A DNA stretch of 64,000 nucleotides from VAZQ01 sp963739385 (lineage in GTDB: Bacteria; Pseudomonadota; Alphaproteobacteria; Rhizobiales; Xanthobacteraceae). The notes below the pieces were generated by a model. It made no database searches, was not told the origin of the DNA, and saw only the letters and a list, made by a program, of their open reading frames with translations. Every line of letters begins with the position of its first letter. The stretch's first letter is position 1. The position numbers and the translations under genes are program-made. Below, in pieces: positions 19,107-27,335 of this stretch. The stretch spans positions 1 to 64,000 of the forward strand of contig CAVUAI010000016.1 in NCBI GenBank assembly GCA_963739385.1. The letters run 5' to 3'.

Positions 19107-20033
19107 ATGAAAAGGCTGCCACCCCTCATCGAGCTGCGCGCGTTCGAGGCCGCCGCACGGCACATGAGCTTCAGGATGGCCGCCGCCGAGCTCGGGGTCA
19201 CGCCGACCGCGATCAGCCATCAGATACGGCTGCTAGAACGCTACTGCGGCCGTCAGCTTTTCCGCCGGCGTCCGCGCCCGCTGACGCTCACCGATGCCGG
19301 TGCCCGACTCTTTCCAGCTATTCGAGACGGCCTTGACACGTTTGTCGCTGCGATCGCGGCCGTTAAAGATGACGCCGAAAGGCAGCCGCTAAGAGTGACG
19401 ACAACGAATGCTTTTGCCAGTCGCTGGCTGGTGCCGCGCCTGCCCCGCTGGAGGACGTTTCACCCCGAAGTTCCCCTCGAAGTCATCGGGACCGATGCGG
19501 TACTAGATCTGTGGGCCGGCGAAGCAGACATAGCCATTCGCTATGCTCATGCGGCTCCCCCGAGAGTGGTCGCCGAGGAGCTGTTCAGGGATACGTTCTG
19601 GCCCGTTTGCAGTCCACAGTTGTTCGCGCGCACAAAGCAGTTGTTCGCGCGCACAAAGCGCGTGAAGGACCCTCAAGGCCTTGCCCGACACACGCTCGTC
19701 CACTGCTACTGGTCGCCGTCCGATCGCGAGGCTCCAACCTGGGAGCGGTGGCTCGCCGCGGCGCACTCGCAAGGGGCCGACCTGCCCGCGTTCGAAGAGT
19801 TGAAACACCTGACCTTCAGGGAGGAACTGCACGCGATCGAAGCCGTCATCGCGGGGCAGGGCATTGCCATCTGCAGCGACGTGCTCGTCGCACGCGAGCT
19901 TGCGACGGGCGTCTTAGTCAAGGCGCTGAACCTTGCGCTGCCGGGATACGGATTTTATCTCGTTTACACGCCCGATCATCCGCGGCAGCGAACGATCAAA
20001 GCCTTTTCGAGCTGGCTCCGCTCAGTTCGATGA
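19107..20033 (+). CDS. LysR-family transcriptional regulator (GcvA-like)
   Basis: 308 residues. The N-terminal winged helix-turn-helix reads LIELRAFEAAARHMSFRMAA, then AELGVTPTAISHQIRLLERY and RPLTLTDAGARLFPAIRDGL, typical of the GcvA/AmpR branch. The effector domain follows (FASRWLVPRLPRWRTFHPEV). An in-frame duplication of seven residues, LFARTKQ-LFARTKR, is encoded by two 21-bp near-identical units at about 19618-19659, in the region between effector subdomains. The protein is still open and complete. It probably regulates the divergent oxidoreductase. Confidence 0.92.
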   Translation: MKRLPPLIELRAFEAAARHMSFRMAAAELGVTPTAISHQIRLLERYCGRQLFRRRPRPLTLTDAGARLFPAIRDGLDTFVAAIAAVKDDAERQPLRVTTTNAFASRWLVPRLPRWRTFHPEVPLEVIGTDAVLDLWAGEADIAIRYAHAAPPRVVAEELFRDTFWPVCSPQLFARTKQLFARTKRVKDPQGLARHTLVHCYWSPSDREAPTWERWLAAAHSQGADLPAFEELKHLTFREELHAIEAVIAGQGIAICSDVLVARELATGVLVKALNLALPGYGFYLVYTPDHPRQRTIKAFSSWLRSVR

Positions 20034-20093
20034 CCTGTGTGGTCGTTGAAAGTGCGCAATGTCTCTGACGGGTCAAACTCGGCCCTGGGGCGA

Positions 20094-20145
20094 TGTCCGC
20101 TCAATGTCTGGATTACCCCCGAAAGCGGCCGTATAGCGGACATCG
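20094..20145. repeat. dispersed TGTCCGC/GCGGACA palindromic element
   Basis: GATGTCCGCTCAATGTCTGG continues to CGTATAGCGGACATCGG. Same end sequences as the copy at 17436-17476. Confidence 0.6.
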
Positions 20146-20303
20146 GTGGATGTCTCAAACGTGCCAACTCCAGACATTCATGGCCTTCTTCGAGGCGGAA
20201 GTTCGCGCGCTACGCCGGGAGTCGACCCGTTGTTCGAGATAGCGGGAGCACCGACGGACCAACACCGTTCCGCCGCACCGCTCGCATCGTCCGGAGCGGC
20301 TCT

Positions 20304-21455
20304 TCATTGCGGTGTGCTTTGCTTTGGGTATTCAAGCTGCATGGCGACGAAGTCGGCCGTGCGCATTCCGTAGCGGGCTGCGATTCCGTCAAGGGCCTGG
20401 TCCAATGCGTTTGCCGGCTGCCGATCCCCAATCGCCGGAATGAGTCGCTCGGCGGGCCAGCTCGTGGCGACCTGATCGGGCAAAATGCGGATGCCGTTGC
20501 GGGTCTGCCGCGCACCCGCATCGCCGCCGAACGTTACCGCGCGTGACCGATAGGTCCGCGACCAGGCATCCGCGACGAGGGCGAGCGACACTTCGTCGAT
20601 GCCGGGCGCAAGTTCTATGCCGAGCTGCTCCCGGTTCCAGAAGGCGAGGGTGTTGCCAATCGCCGTCAACGCGAACGGGCGCGTGAACTTGAACGCATCG
20701 CTGTCGTGACGTGCGTCCCAGTTTGTGAGGCCGAGATCGCGGCCAACTGCCTCGGCCTTGTGCCTGCCGGCGATGGCCTCGATCAGGGTGAGCGACATCG
20801 GCATGGACGCGGTGATCCCCGTGGTCGTCGCAACGCCCTGGTCAACTACTAGCCGTCGGTCCGCGACGTAGACGATCGCGGGATGCTTGTCGCGCAGTTC
20901 GTCGAGATAATACCAGTGGGTCGTCGCCCGTTTGCCGTCGAGCAGCCCGGCTTGGCCGACAATCTTGGCGCCGGCGCAGACGCCGATGACGATCGCACCC
21001 TTGGCCGCTTGGCTCTTGATCCATTGCAGGACCGCCGGGTCGTCGTCGCGGCTCATGGCGGGGACCGTGACATAGTCGGCACCGTCCGGATGTCGCGCAT
21101 CGAAGTCCGCGACCATCGCCTGCGGCTCAACCTTGAGCGCCGGATAAAGCGTCACTGGCCCTGGCTCCGTTCCCAGCGCCACCACATCGGCGACGTCGGC
21201 GCGCCGAAGGATGCCATAGGGCATGAGATAGTCGGTGGCCTCGGTGCCGTCATTGGCGCCGATGATCGCGATCACCGGGCGCTGGCGTTTCGGCGGCTTC
21301 AAGACCGCGATCGTGGCGTCGGCCTCTTCCTTCGCGATTGGCGGCGCAGCTGCGGCAGCCGGCGCCTCAGGCAGCGAGAGAATCCAAGCCCCGCTGATCG
21401 CCAGGAAGAGTGCGGCCGCGCCTAAACCGCTCCACAATACAAGCTGCATTTCCAT
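20304..21455 (-). CDS. DJ-1/PfpI-family protein with N-terminal membrane anchor
   Basis: 383 residues from ATG 21455, preceded by GGAGG at a good distance on the minus strand. MEMQLVLWSGLGAAALFLAI SGAWILSL is a signal or anchor, followed by an Ala/Pro linker. The class I glutamine amidotransferase-like fold starts at RPVIAIIGANDGTEATDYLM, and the nucleophile elbow is GAIVIGVCAGAKIVGQAGLL with the expected Cys. TGITASMPMSLTLIEAIAG matches the GATase domain of GlxA-type regulators, but no AraC DNA-binding domain follows. The open frame runs upstream without a stop to 22379; that extension includes another gene and is not part of this protein. Confidence 0.8.
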   Translation of the reverse strand: MEMQLVLWSGLGAAALFLAISGAWILSLPEAPAAAAAPPIAKEEADATIAVLKPPKRQRPVIAIIGANDGTEATDYLMPYGILRRADVADVVALGTEPGPVTLYPALKVEPQAMVADFDARHPDGADYVTVPAMSRDDDPAVLQWIKSQAAKGAIVIGVCAGAKIVGQAGLLDGKRATTHWYYLDELRDKHPAIVYVADRRLVVDQGVATTTGITASMPMSLTLIEAIAGRHKAEAVGRDLGLTNWDARHDSDAFKFTRPFALTAIGNTLAFWNREQLGIELAPGIDEVSLALVADAWSRTYRSRAVTFGGDAGARQTRNGIRILPDQVATSWPAERLIPAIGDRQPANALDQALDGIAARYGMRTADFVAMQLEYPKQSTPQ

Positions 21456-21645
21456 GGCGATCGTCCTCCGATGAGCGGTCGTGTCCCTTTCGTCGAATCC
21501 GCCAACGTTGACGATGGCGACGCCGATCGGGAACATTTCCCAGAACTGAGGCGGCCGATCATGTGGTTTCCCTGTTCCATCGCTTGACGCCGAGCCTGCC
21601 GCCTTACGCTCTGTCCTAAATGACGTTAATTGGGCAAAAACTTCC

Positions 21646-21790
21646 ATGCGCCAAGCAATTGCCGTCGCGATCTTCCCCGGGTTCCAGCTCTTGGATGCGG
21701 CCGGGCCCCTTGCGCAGCTTTGGCCAGCAGCCACACACGCTGCCGCGGGCGGCTCGGGCATAGCGGCGCCAAGCATCAGCGCCGCTTCCG
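21646..21790 (+). pseudogene. N-terminal fragment of a GlxA/AraC-type regulator
   Basis: Starts MRQAIAVAIFPGFQLLDAAG PLAQLWPAA, the first strand and helix of the DJ-1-like domain of GlxA regulators, then loses similarity within about 50 residues into a TGTCCGC-type repeat region (about 21795-21900). Confidence 0.5.
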
Positions 21791-21989
21791 GTGAAAGGTC
21801 TGCTTTTGGGAAGCCGAAACCGCTTCGGGTCAGAACTCGGCCGTTGCGGCATGTCCGCGTTGAGTCCGGTCTCCACCCAACTTCGGACATTGGCTGGTGC
21901 GTTCGGCACGGCAGAAAAGTTCCAGGAAGCGACATATGCGCCGCAGCAAACAGAACCACTATTCGATCCCCCTCAGCGCGACGATGCTG

Positions 21990-22193
21990 CATTCGCGCGC
22001 CGCGTAGGATGGCAATGTCCTCTCGCGTCTGGCCAATGCCCGACAGCTGCTGATCATCAAGATTCGTGAGCCACGCGCGAATCCGTTGCTTGGCGGGATC
22101 GCTTTCGGCCGCAACGAGCCCGCGGACGAGACCCGAGTTGGCTTTCGATAGAACGGCCGGAAGCGCGGCGAGCCGAACTGGGAAGCTGTTCAT
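21990..22193 (-). CDS. DUF1127-domain protein (C-terminus altered)
   Basis: Starts at ATG 22193 after CAGGAGTGGGAAC. It reads MNSFPVRLAALPAVLSKANS, then RIRAWLTNLDDQQLSGIGQTRED, which is the DUF1127 motif (W-x-x-L-D-D-x-x-L-x-x-I-G-x-x-R-x-x-I). DUF1127 proteins are small, often RNA- or phosphate/stress-related in alphaproteobacteria. No stop occurs where the family normally ends; the frame continues into the PfpI-like gene, so the 3' end was probably lost in a rearrangement. The end given here is where similarity stops. It overlaps the 3' end of hoxX in another frame. Confidence 0.6.
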
Positions 22194-23958
22194 GTTCCCA
22201 CTCCTGTCTGATCGGGGTCGGGGCGGCCGATGACGGCCGCGCGTACCGGGGGCGTTCCTCCGAATAATTCGGCGTTCGGTTTTTGTATACGAAGCGGCGT
22301 CTGGCCACGTGATAGGCCGGATCGGGCCCGAAGAAGTTGGCGGCCATGCGCTCCAGTTCTTCCGCGCGATAGGCGGCAAGGCGCCTCCCGCGTTCGTCGG
22401 TCAGCCGGCGCTCGTGCTTCTCGCGGAGAAGCCGCCAGAAGTCCGCGCGCTGAGCGAGGTCCTTCGCCCTTTGCGCAAGGACGTCCTCGAATGCGGCGAC
22501 GGAGTCACCGAAACAGTCGTCCACAAACCCGATGGCTCGGGCCTCCCGCATCCCCATCGGCCGACATCCTTCCGTCAGCGCGATCGCCGTTGCCGGACCG
22601 ACGCGTCGGGGCAAGGTGTAGGTCCAGTATTCCGAGCCATAGAGCCCGCCCATGCCCTTGTAGTGCGGATTGAGGACCACGCCTTCGCGGGCGAAGACGT
22701 GGTCGGCGGCCAGGGCGAGCATGGCGCCTCCCGCTCCGGCGTTCCCGCGCAGACCCGCGACCACCAGGTGCGACGCGGTGGTCAGGATCTCGTGGACGAG
22801 GTCGTCGATAGCGTTGATGTTGCGCCAGGATTCCAAAGCGGGGTCCCCTGCCTCGATCACGTTGAGATGGATGCCGTTGGAGAAGAAGCTGCGGCCGCCG
22901 AGCAGCACGATCACTCGCGTGGGCCGGCGGCGCGCAAAGAGGAAGGCGTCGCGAAGACAGCGGCACTGATCGGTGCTCATCGCGCCGTTGTAGAAATCGA
23001 AGTGCAGGTACCCGACGGCTTCCTCCTCGGAGTAGCGGATTTCGCGGAAGGTCCGGTAGTCGACCGCCGCGTCGAGCGGCAGCTCGGAGTGCGGAATCCT
23101 GGCCGCGCGCGGCCCGAGGGCATGCACCGCCGGCAGCTTCAGTCCCGGCCAGGGACCGTGGTCCTTGGCCTTGAGATGCGTGATCCAGACGGCGCCGCCC
23201 ACGGTTGCGCGGCAGATCGCGCCGTCCCGCTGGGACAGGATCTGTCCGGGTGTGCCCTGCTGCCGATCCTCCGGATGCGCTCCGTAGAGGTAGTACGCAG
23301 CGCCGAACAGATCATCCAGCACGCCGGGCGCGCTATCGGCGGCCGCGATCTTCCGCGCGACGGTGGCGGTCGGGTCCCGGCTCCAGTCGATGGCGCGGTC
23401 GCTCTGACGCATCGTCGGCCGCAGACGGCCCCGAACCTCGGGCTTGTCATAGGCGACCGGTTCCGGCTGGAAGCTCCGCGATGCAAACTTGGCGACAGCG
23501 TCCAGCACGCCGAGCACGGCCGCTTCGGTGACCCGCTCGCGATACAGGCCGCCTTTCGTGGTCGAGGCAGCGTCCAGCGGAAACTCGTGGGTCGCCCAGA
23601 TGGGACCGGCATCCATCTCGGCCGTAGCCTGCAGGATTGTCACTCCCCATGTCTTCTCGCCGTTCATGATCGCCCAGTCGAGCGAGGACGCCCCGCGATC
23701 GCCCTTGATTCCGGGATGCACGATCAGACAGACGAATCTGGACCAGATCGCATCGGGGATCGCCGGCTTGAGCATCGGGGCGATAATAAGCTCGGGCGCG
23801 TGGTCGGCCACCGACCTCAGCATGGCGTCTTCGCTCGTGGCCAGCGTCACCGTCACCGCGTGGCCGCGCTCGGCAAGCTCGATCTGGAGCCGCTGGCTGA
23901 GGCTGTTGTGCGCCGAGGTCAGGAAATGAATTTTCACGACAAACCGTTTTCGCGTCAT
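22057..23958 (-). CDS. hoxX: hydrogenase maturation protein HoxX/HypX
   Basis: Cytoplasmic enzyme that makes the CO ligand of [NiFe]-hydrogenase from formyl-tetrahydrofolate under aerobic conditions. The N-terminal formyltransferase-like half begins VKIHFLTSAHNSLSQRLQIE and has the signature CLIVHPGIKGDRGASSLDWA and then GPIWATHEFPLD. The C-terminal enoyl-CoA hydratase-like half has VIVLLGGRSFFSNGIHLNVI, LRGNAGAGGAMLALAADHVF and GLYGSEYWTYTLPRRVG. Start is ATG 23958, or GTG 23937 which begins right at the family N-terminus. After FVYKNRTPNY (about 22255) the last 65 residues look like an out-of-frame reading of the DUF1127 gene, so the original stop was lost by a shift. No hydrogenase or hyp gene is in the window. 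Confidence 0.9.
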   Translation of the reverse strand: MTRKRFVVKIHFLTSAHNSLSQRLQIELAERGHAVTVTLATSEDAMLRSVADHAPELIIAPMLKPAIPDAIWSRFVCLIVHPGIKGDRGASSLDWAIMNGEKTWGVTILQATAEMDAGPIWATHEFPLDAASTTKGGLYRERVTEAAVLGVLDAVAKFASRSFQPEPVAYDKPEVRGRLRPTMRQSDRAIDWSRDPTATVARKIAAADSAPGVLDDLFGAAYYLYGAHPEDRQQGTPGQILSQRDGAICRATVGGAVWITHLKAKDHGPWPGLKLPAVHALGPRAARIPHSELPLDAAVDYRTFREIRYSEEEAVGYLHFDFYNGAMSTDQCRCLRDAFLFARRRPTRVIVLLGGRSFFSNGIHLNVIEAGDPALESWRNINAIDDLVHEILTTASHLVVAGLRGNAGAGGAMLALAADHVFAREGVVLNPHYKGMGGLYGSEYWTYTLPRRVGPATAIALTEGCRPMGMREARAIGFVDDCFGDSVAAFEDVLAQRAKDLAQRADFWRLLREKHERRLTDERGRRLAAYRAEELERMAANFFGPDPAYHVARRRFVYKNRTPNYSEERPRYARPSSAAPTPIRQEWEHEQLPSSARRASGRSIESQLGSRPRARCGRKRSRQATDSRVAHES

Positions 23959-24151
23959 CGAGTGGACCGAACCGCCTTCGAATCCCGGGGCGAGGTCGAG
24001 AGCCGAGGGGGCGCAGGCCATCTGAGTGCGGCCGGTTGCGCAATGATTTCAGAAGCACGGAATCCGGTTACCGCTGAAATCCGGCCCCGCGCGGGTCGCG
24101 GCGCGTACGCGCTATGCGCGATTGAACAGATTCCAGCAGCCACCACCGGCT

Positions 24152-24232
24152 TCACGTTCTGATAACCAAAAGCAGTAAAGCCTTCTTCACCGCCTCGCCC
24201 GTCGAGCCCAACTTGATGATTGGATCTGCCAT
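24152..24232 (-). pseudogene. start of a peptidoglycan-binding-like protein
   Basis: MADPIIKLGSTGEAVKKALL resembles the first repeat of PG_binding_1 proteins (LKxGSxGxxVxxLQ). It follows AGGAG and stops after 26 residues. Probably the remains of a longer gene cut by a rearrangement. Confidence 0.35.
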
Positions 24233-24593
24233 GGTCGTTGCTCCTATTGTTGCTACCTATGGGAGTACTCTGACCAACGTCATGGCAACCACAAGTAAAG
24301 TCGCATGTAGAGTGAGGCACGTCACTCAAGCAAAGATTTCTCCATTGCGCCGCAAATAAAATATGCAACCGCGCGAAGGCAAACTACGAAGGTCGAAGGG
24401 CTGCGGCCTCGCCTCGGTCTCGAGAAGGTTGTCTTCAGCGGTTTAGCTGGCTCTTCAAACCAACACCGAACGAACCGGTTTCTATTAGCGAGCCTCAATG
24501 AGAAAGCGCTGGCACACAACGCCAGACAAAGCGGAGAAGGGGGACTCATTGATGAGCTACTTCGCAACGTAATGGCCACGCAACATCTCAAGG

Positions 24594-24842
24594 TCAAGCT
24601 TGCCGCCCACCACGTTCATAATATTTGTGCACAGAGCCATATTGGGCTCGGTAGCCATCTTTATGCTCAATAACATCACCCCAACGAGCAGCATGGCCAA
24701 CTACAACATTCCCGTTCGGGAAAATCCAATCACCGACTCTATTGAAATCACGCATGAGCCGGCCGGCACCACCGAAAGCAAGACTTCCGAGGCTGGCCTC
24801 CGCTGCATGACCGTTATGGGTCAAAATGCGAAGAACTCGCAT
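24594..24842 (-). CDS. hypothetical protein
   Basis: 82 residues from ATG 24842: MRVLRILTHNGHAAEASLGS, then FNRVGDWIFPNGNVVVGHAA and EHKDGYRAQYGSVHKYYERG. Composition is balanced, without a signal peptide or membrane segment. A similar-length frame on the opposite strand (24600-24845) is less protein-like. Unrecognised. Confidence 0.4.
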   Translation of the reverse strand: MRVLRILTHNGHAAEASLGSLAFGGAGRLMRDFNRVGDWIFPNGNVVVGHAARWGDVIEHKDGYRAQYGSVHKYYERGGRQA

Positions 24843-24849
24843 TGAGCAT

Positions 24850-24895
24850 ATGTTGTCCGCTTTATCGTCGATACTGGCCGTCAAAGCGGACATTC
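24850..24895. repeat. dispersed TGTCCGC/GCGGACA palindromic element
   Basis: ATGTTGTCCGCTTTATCGTC continues to GTCAAAGCGGACATTCG. The outer TGTCCGCTTT and AAAGCGGACA are perfect inverted repeats. Confidence 0.65.
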
Positions 24896-25451
24896 GAGAT
24901 CGGCAGGTCCGTGCCACAACTAAACTCATGCACCGCAGCAAACGACTCTCACGATGCAATGCTTTCTATCATATCGGACGGCTTTTCCAGCATGACTTCC
25001 CCTTGCGCGGGCAGACGGAGGGCGCGAGCAAGCAAAACTGAGTCGGCGCTTTTTTCTAGTCGGACAGCTTGATGCGATGTTGCCGGATTCCAGTTACCGC
25101 GGCCATTGAGATGCCAGGTCCGGCTGTAACGCTCACCGCATGCGACGAACTCGAGGATCGGCCTCGTCCAGTGCGCGAGGTTCGCGCGTAATTGCTACTT
25201 ATTAGTGAGGGATCGTTGCGATGGGCGCGTGATCTCGCGATGCCAGTTCGCCCCACTTCGAGTACGACCGACTCAGTGTCGTCCCTCGCTTCATGATGAA
25301 CTGTCTTGGTATCGAACCGATAAGCGCGCATGGTCAGGTCCCCGCGAATGCGTCGGTTTCCCGGAACCGCCTTGTGAGGCTTTTCCACATCGGTCCGTTG
25401 TCGCCAGCAGCGGTTTGAAGCCGCTGCCGGCGCCGGATCACAAAAACATAC
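24896..25451. other. no recognisable gene
   Basis: Lower-GC stretch with only short, unsupported frames on both strands. Confidence 0.4.
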
Positions 25452-25718
25452 TCAGTTGTGGTTCCAATGCATCTGGAAATCTTTAGTGCTTGCAGACAGA
25501 GATTCTGAAACCGAGCTCGATCCGTGACCCTCTGAGGTATACGTTTGGGTTAGCGTCTCGGTATGCGTGTTTTTGCCCATTGCATCGGCTGTGGCGTTGC
25601 CGATGGCCGAGTTGCCTTTGACCCAAACATCCACATTGATGTCCTTATCAACTCGGACTCTGTCAAAGATGTCCACGTATTTGGTGAAGCTCACATCAAA
25701 GGTTGGAGGGGCTGGCAT
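25452..25718 (-). CDS. small Thr/Ser-rich hypothetical protein
   Basis: 88 residues from ATG 25718, with the ribosome-binding site GGAGAG; the leader contains AACAGGAGAGC twice in tandem. It starts MPAPPTFDVSFTKYVDIFDR and alternates polar and hydrophobic residues (VRVDKDINVDVWVKGNSAIG), then becomes Thr/Ser rich (NTHTETLTQTYTSEGHGSSS). The pattern suggests beta strands or a surface-repeat protein. No signal peptide. A protein of similar composition is encoded at 26358-26738 on the same strand. Unrecognised. Confidence 0.55.
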   Translation of the reverse strand: MPAPPTFDVSFTKYVDIFDRVRVDKDINVDVWVKGNSAIGNATADAMGKNTHTETLTQTYTSEGHGSSSVSESLSASTKDFQMHWNHN

Positions 25719-26357
25719 TGTCGTCTCTCCTGTTGCTCTCCTGTTGCTCTCGGTTGCGGACTCTCGTCGCTGCCCGCAAGGAGCAGTTTAACGATGCGTG
25801 GTTCACGGGACCAAAGGTTCATCGGACCGAAGGCTTTTCGACGTAGCGGGCATTGCAATTTGCTCTTTATATCTACGCCTTAAGGTCAATTGGCACTGAG
25901 ATCTATAGCTTAAGGTCAAGTATAGGCGGGCGTGACGAGGTCTCTGAAATTAACCCGGCAAACGCTGCAAAGCTGGTCGGGGCATCTTACGTCGTTGCCT
26001 ATACGGGATCAATTTGCAGCAGGCCGCAGACGGGTTGTAGTCACGGATTGAAAAGACGACCGACTTTGGGAGGGCTCAGTAAAAATCTTTGATCCGCCTC
26101 AAGTGAGAGGCCTTCTCCCGGTTCGATGCGTTTCCGTTTCGCCAGTCTACCGGTTCATTTTCGCGCCGTCATCGTTACGAACCGGGGCTTGCCCGCTGCT
26201 CGGAGATCCCATTGCGCAATTACTGGATCGCTGTCTATTGGACGGCGACAAGAGGACGGTTGCTCGCGACCCATGCTTGCGGCCTGACTTGGAAAACCGA
26301 CATGGGGCACCGCGCATTAACGCGACAAACTGGTGGCGACAAACGGTCGGCCTTTGA
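25719..26357. other. no recognisable gene
   Basis: Sits between two similar small genes. It contains TCTACGCCTTAAGGTCAATT and TCTATAGCTTAAGGTCAAGT, an imperfect direct repeat about 35 bp apart (near 25873 and 25903). Confidence 0.4.
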
Positions 26358-26738
26358 TCAAAAAAGGTCATAAACCGAAGGACCCGCTACCCCAGACAAT
26401 GAGTGACCGGACAAGCGATCGCCGTCTCCGTGCGTCGCGACGAACGTCATGGAAGCCGATAATGAGACCGGCGTCGGCCCATAGGGAAAGTCGATCGACA
26501 CATTGCTGTTGCGCGAGCTGGTTATATATCCGCCATCCGCAAATCCGTCGGTCACCGCTTGCGTGTCTGGAGCTGTTGAGGTCGTGCCCTGGGCGACGGC
26601 CGTAGCTCCCGCGAAGCCCATGGCGACTCCGTCGCCGGCGAAGGTCTTGGTCATCGCATTCGTCGCTGTCAGCTCCCCCAATGCGTCGGCCTTTGCGTAC
26701 ATCATCGCCACGAAAGACATATCGCTGCTTTTGAACAT
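26358..26738 (-). CDS. Ala/Ser/Thr-rich hypothetical protein
   Basis: 126 residues from ATG 26738, with GGGAGA nearby upstream. It begins MFKSSDMSFVAMMYAKADAL and is rich in Ala, Gly, Thr and Ser (MGFAGATAVAQGTTSTAPDT, then NSNVSIDFPYGPTPVSLSAS). It lacks charged core helices and recalls extracellular or coat-like proteins, though there is no signal peptide. It shares style and orientation with the gene at 25452-25718. Unrecognised. Confidence 0.5.
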   Translation of the reverse strand: MFKSSDMSFVAMMYAKADALGELTATNAMTKTFAGDGVAMGFAGATAVAQGTTSTAPDTQAVTDGFADGGYITSSRNSNVSIDFPYGPTPVSLSASMTFVATHGDGDRLSGHSLSGVAGPSVYDLF

Positions 26739-26969
26739 GACACCGATCTCCCGAGGTTGCCTCCGTTCTCTTGTTCTGCCTTGTGTCTCTCCTTGCCGAC
26801 CCGTGGATTCTCAAACGACCACCATCCTTACAAACAAGCCAGCCATGGTACGGCCTCTGGCGCGGCAACGACATTGATCCGATGGCATAGATCATACGAT
26901 TTGATTCGTACCCCAAAAGATTAGGTGACGAAATCGGTCGCAACGTCCTCCATGGCTCTGGAGCCATGC

Positions 26970-27335
26970 AGATTGGAACATTTGTCACGGCACAAGGTAA
27001 AAAGATGCCGTCTGTTGCGCCTCGAACGTTTGCAGGTGGCTGTCCGCTGTCCTCGCGCCCCCAAATCGCCGCCCTCGCACCATACGATTTCGACAGTGGC
27101 AAGCTCAGGGAGCGGTCGGATGCCGATCCGTAATGTCCTCTACATGGCAGCCCTCAGCGCAAGCCGATACAATCCCGCTCTCAAAACCTTCTCCAATCGC
27201 TTTGCCCACGCCAACAAGAAATCCAAGGTCATTATCGTCGCCGTCATGAGAAAAATGATCACTACCCTCAACGCTATGCTCCGCGATAATGCTGTGTGGC
27301 GATTGCAATCCAACTGAGCCAACAACACAGTTGCT
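26970..27335 (+). pseudogene. truncated IS110 element with intact right end
   Basis: Carries the transposase C-terminus (GRMPIRNVLYMAALSASRYN, then FAHANKKSKVIIVAVMRKMI) and the same terminal sequence as the intact element at 38.5 kb, ending CACAGTTG before core CT (27334-27335). Upstream, short pieces such as KRCRLLRLE and ALAPYDFDSGKLR remain between deletions. The core directly abuts the reversed stop codon of the binding-protein gene at 27335-28327, the same junction type used by the intact element. Confidence 0.85.

Noticed and set aside
20304..22379. One 691-residue protein
   Set aside because: The frame merges a DUF1127 protein and the PfpI-like protein; the latter has its own ribosome-binding site and signal segment at 21455.
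22309..24162. 617-codon open frame on the plus strand
   Set aside because: It lies exactly opposite hoxX, and long antisense frames are expected in high-GC genes; composition shows no domain.
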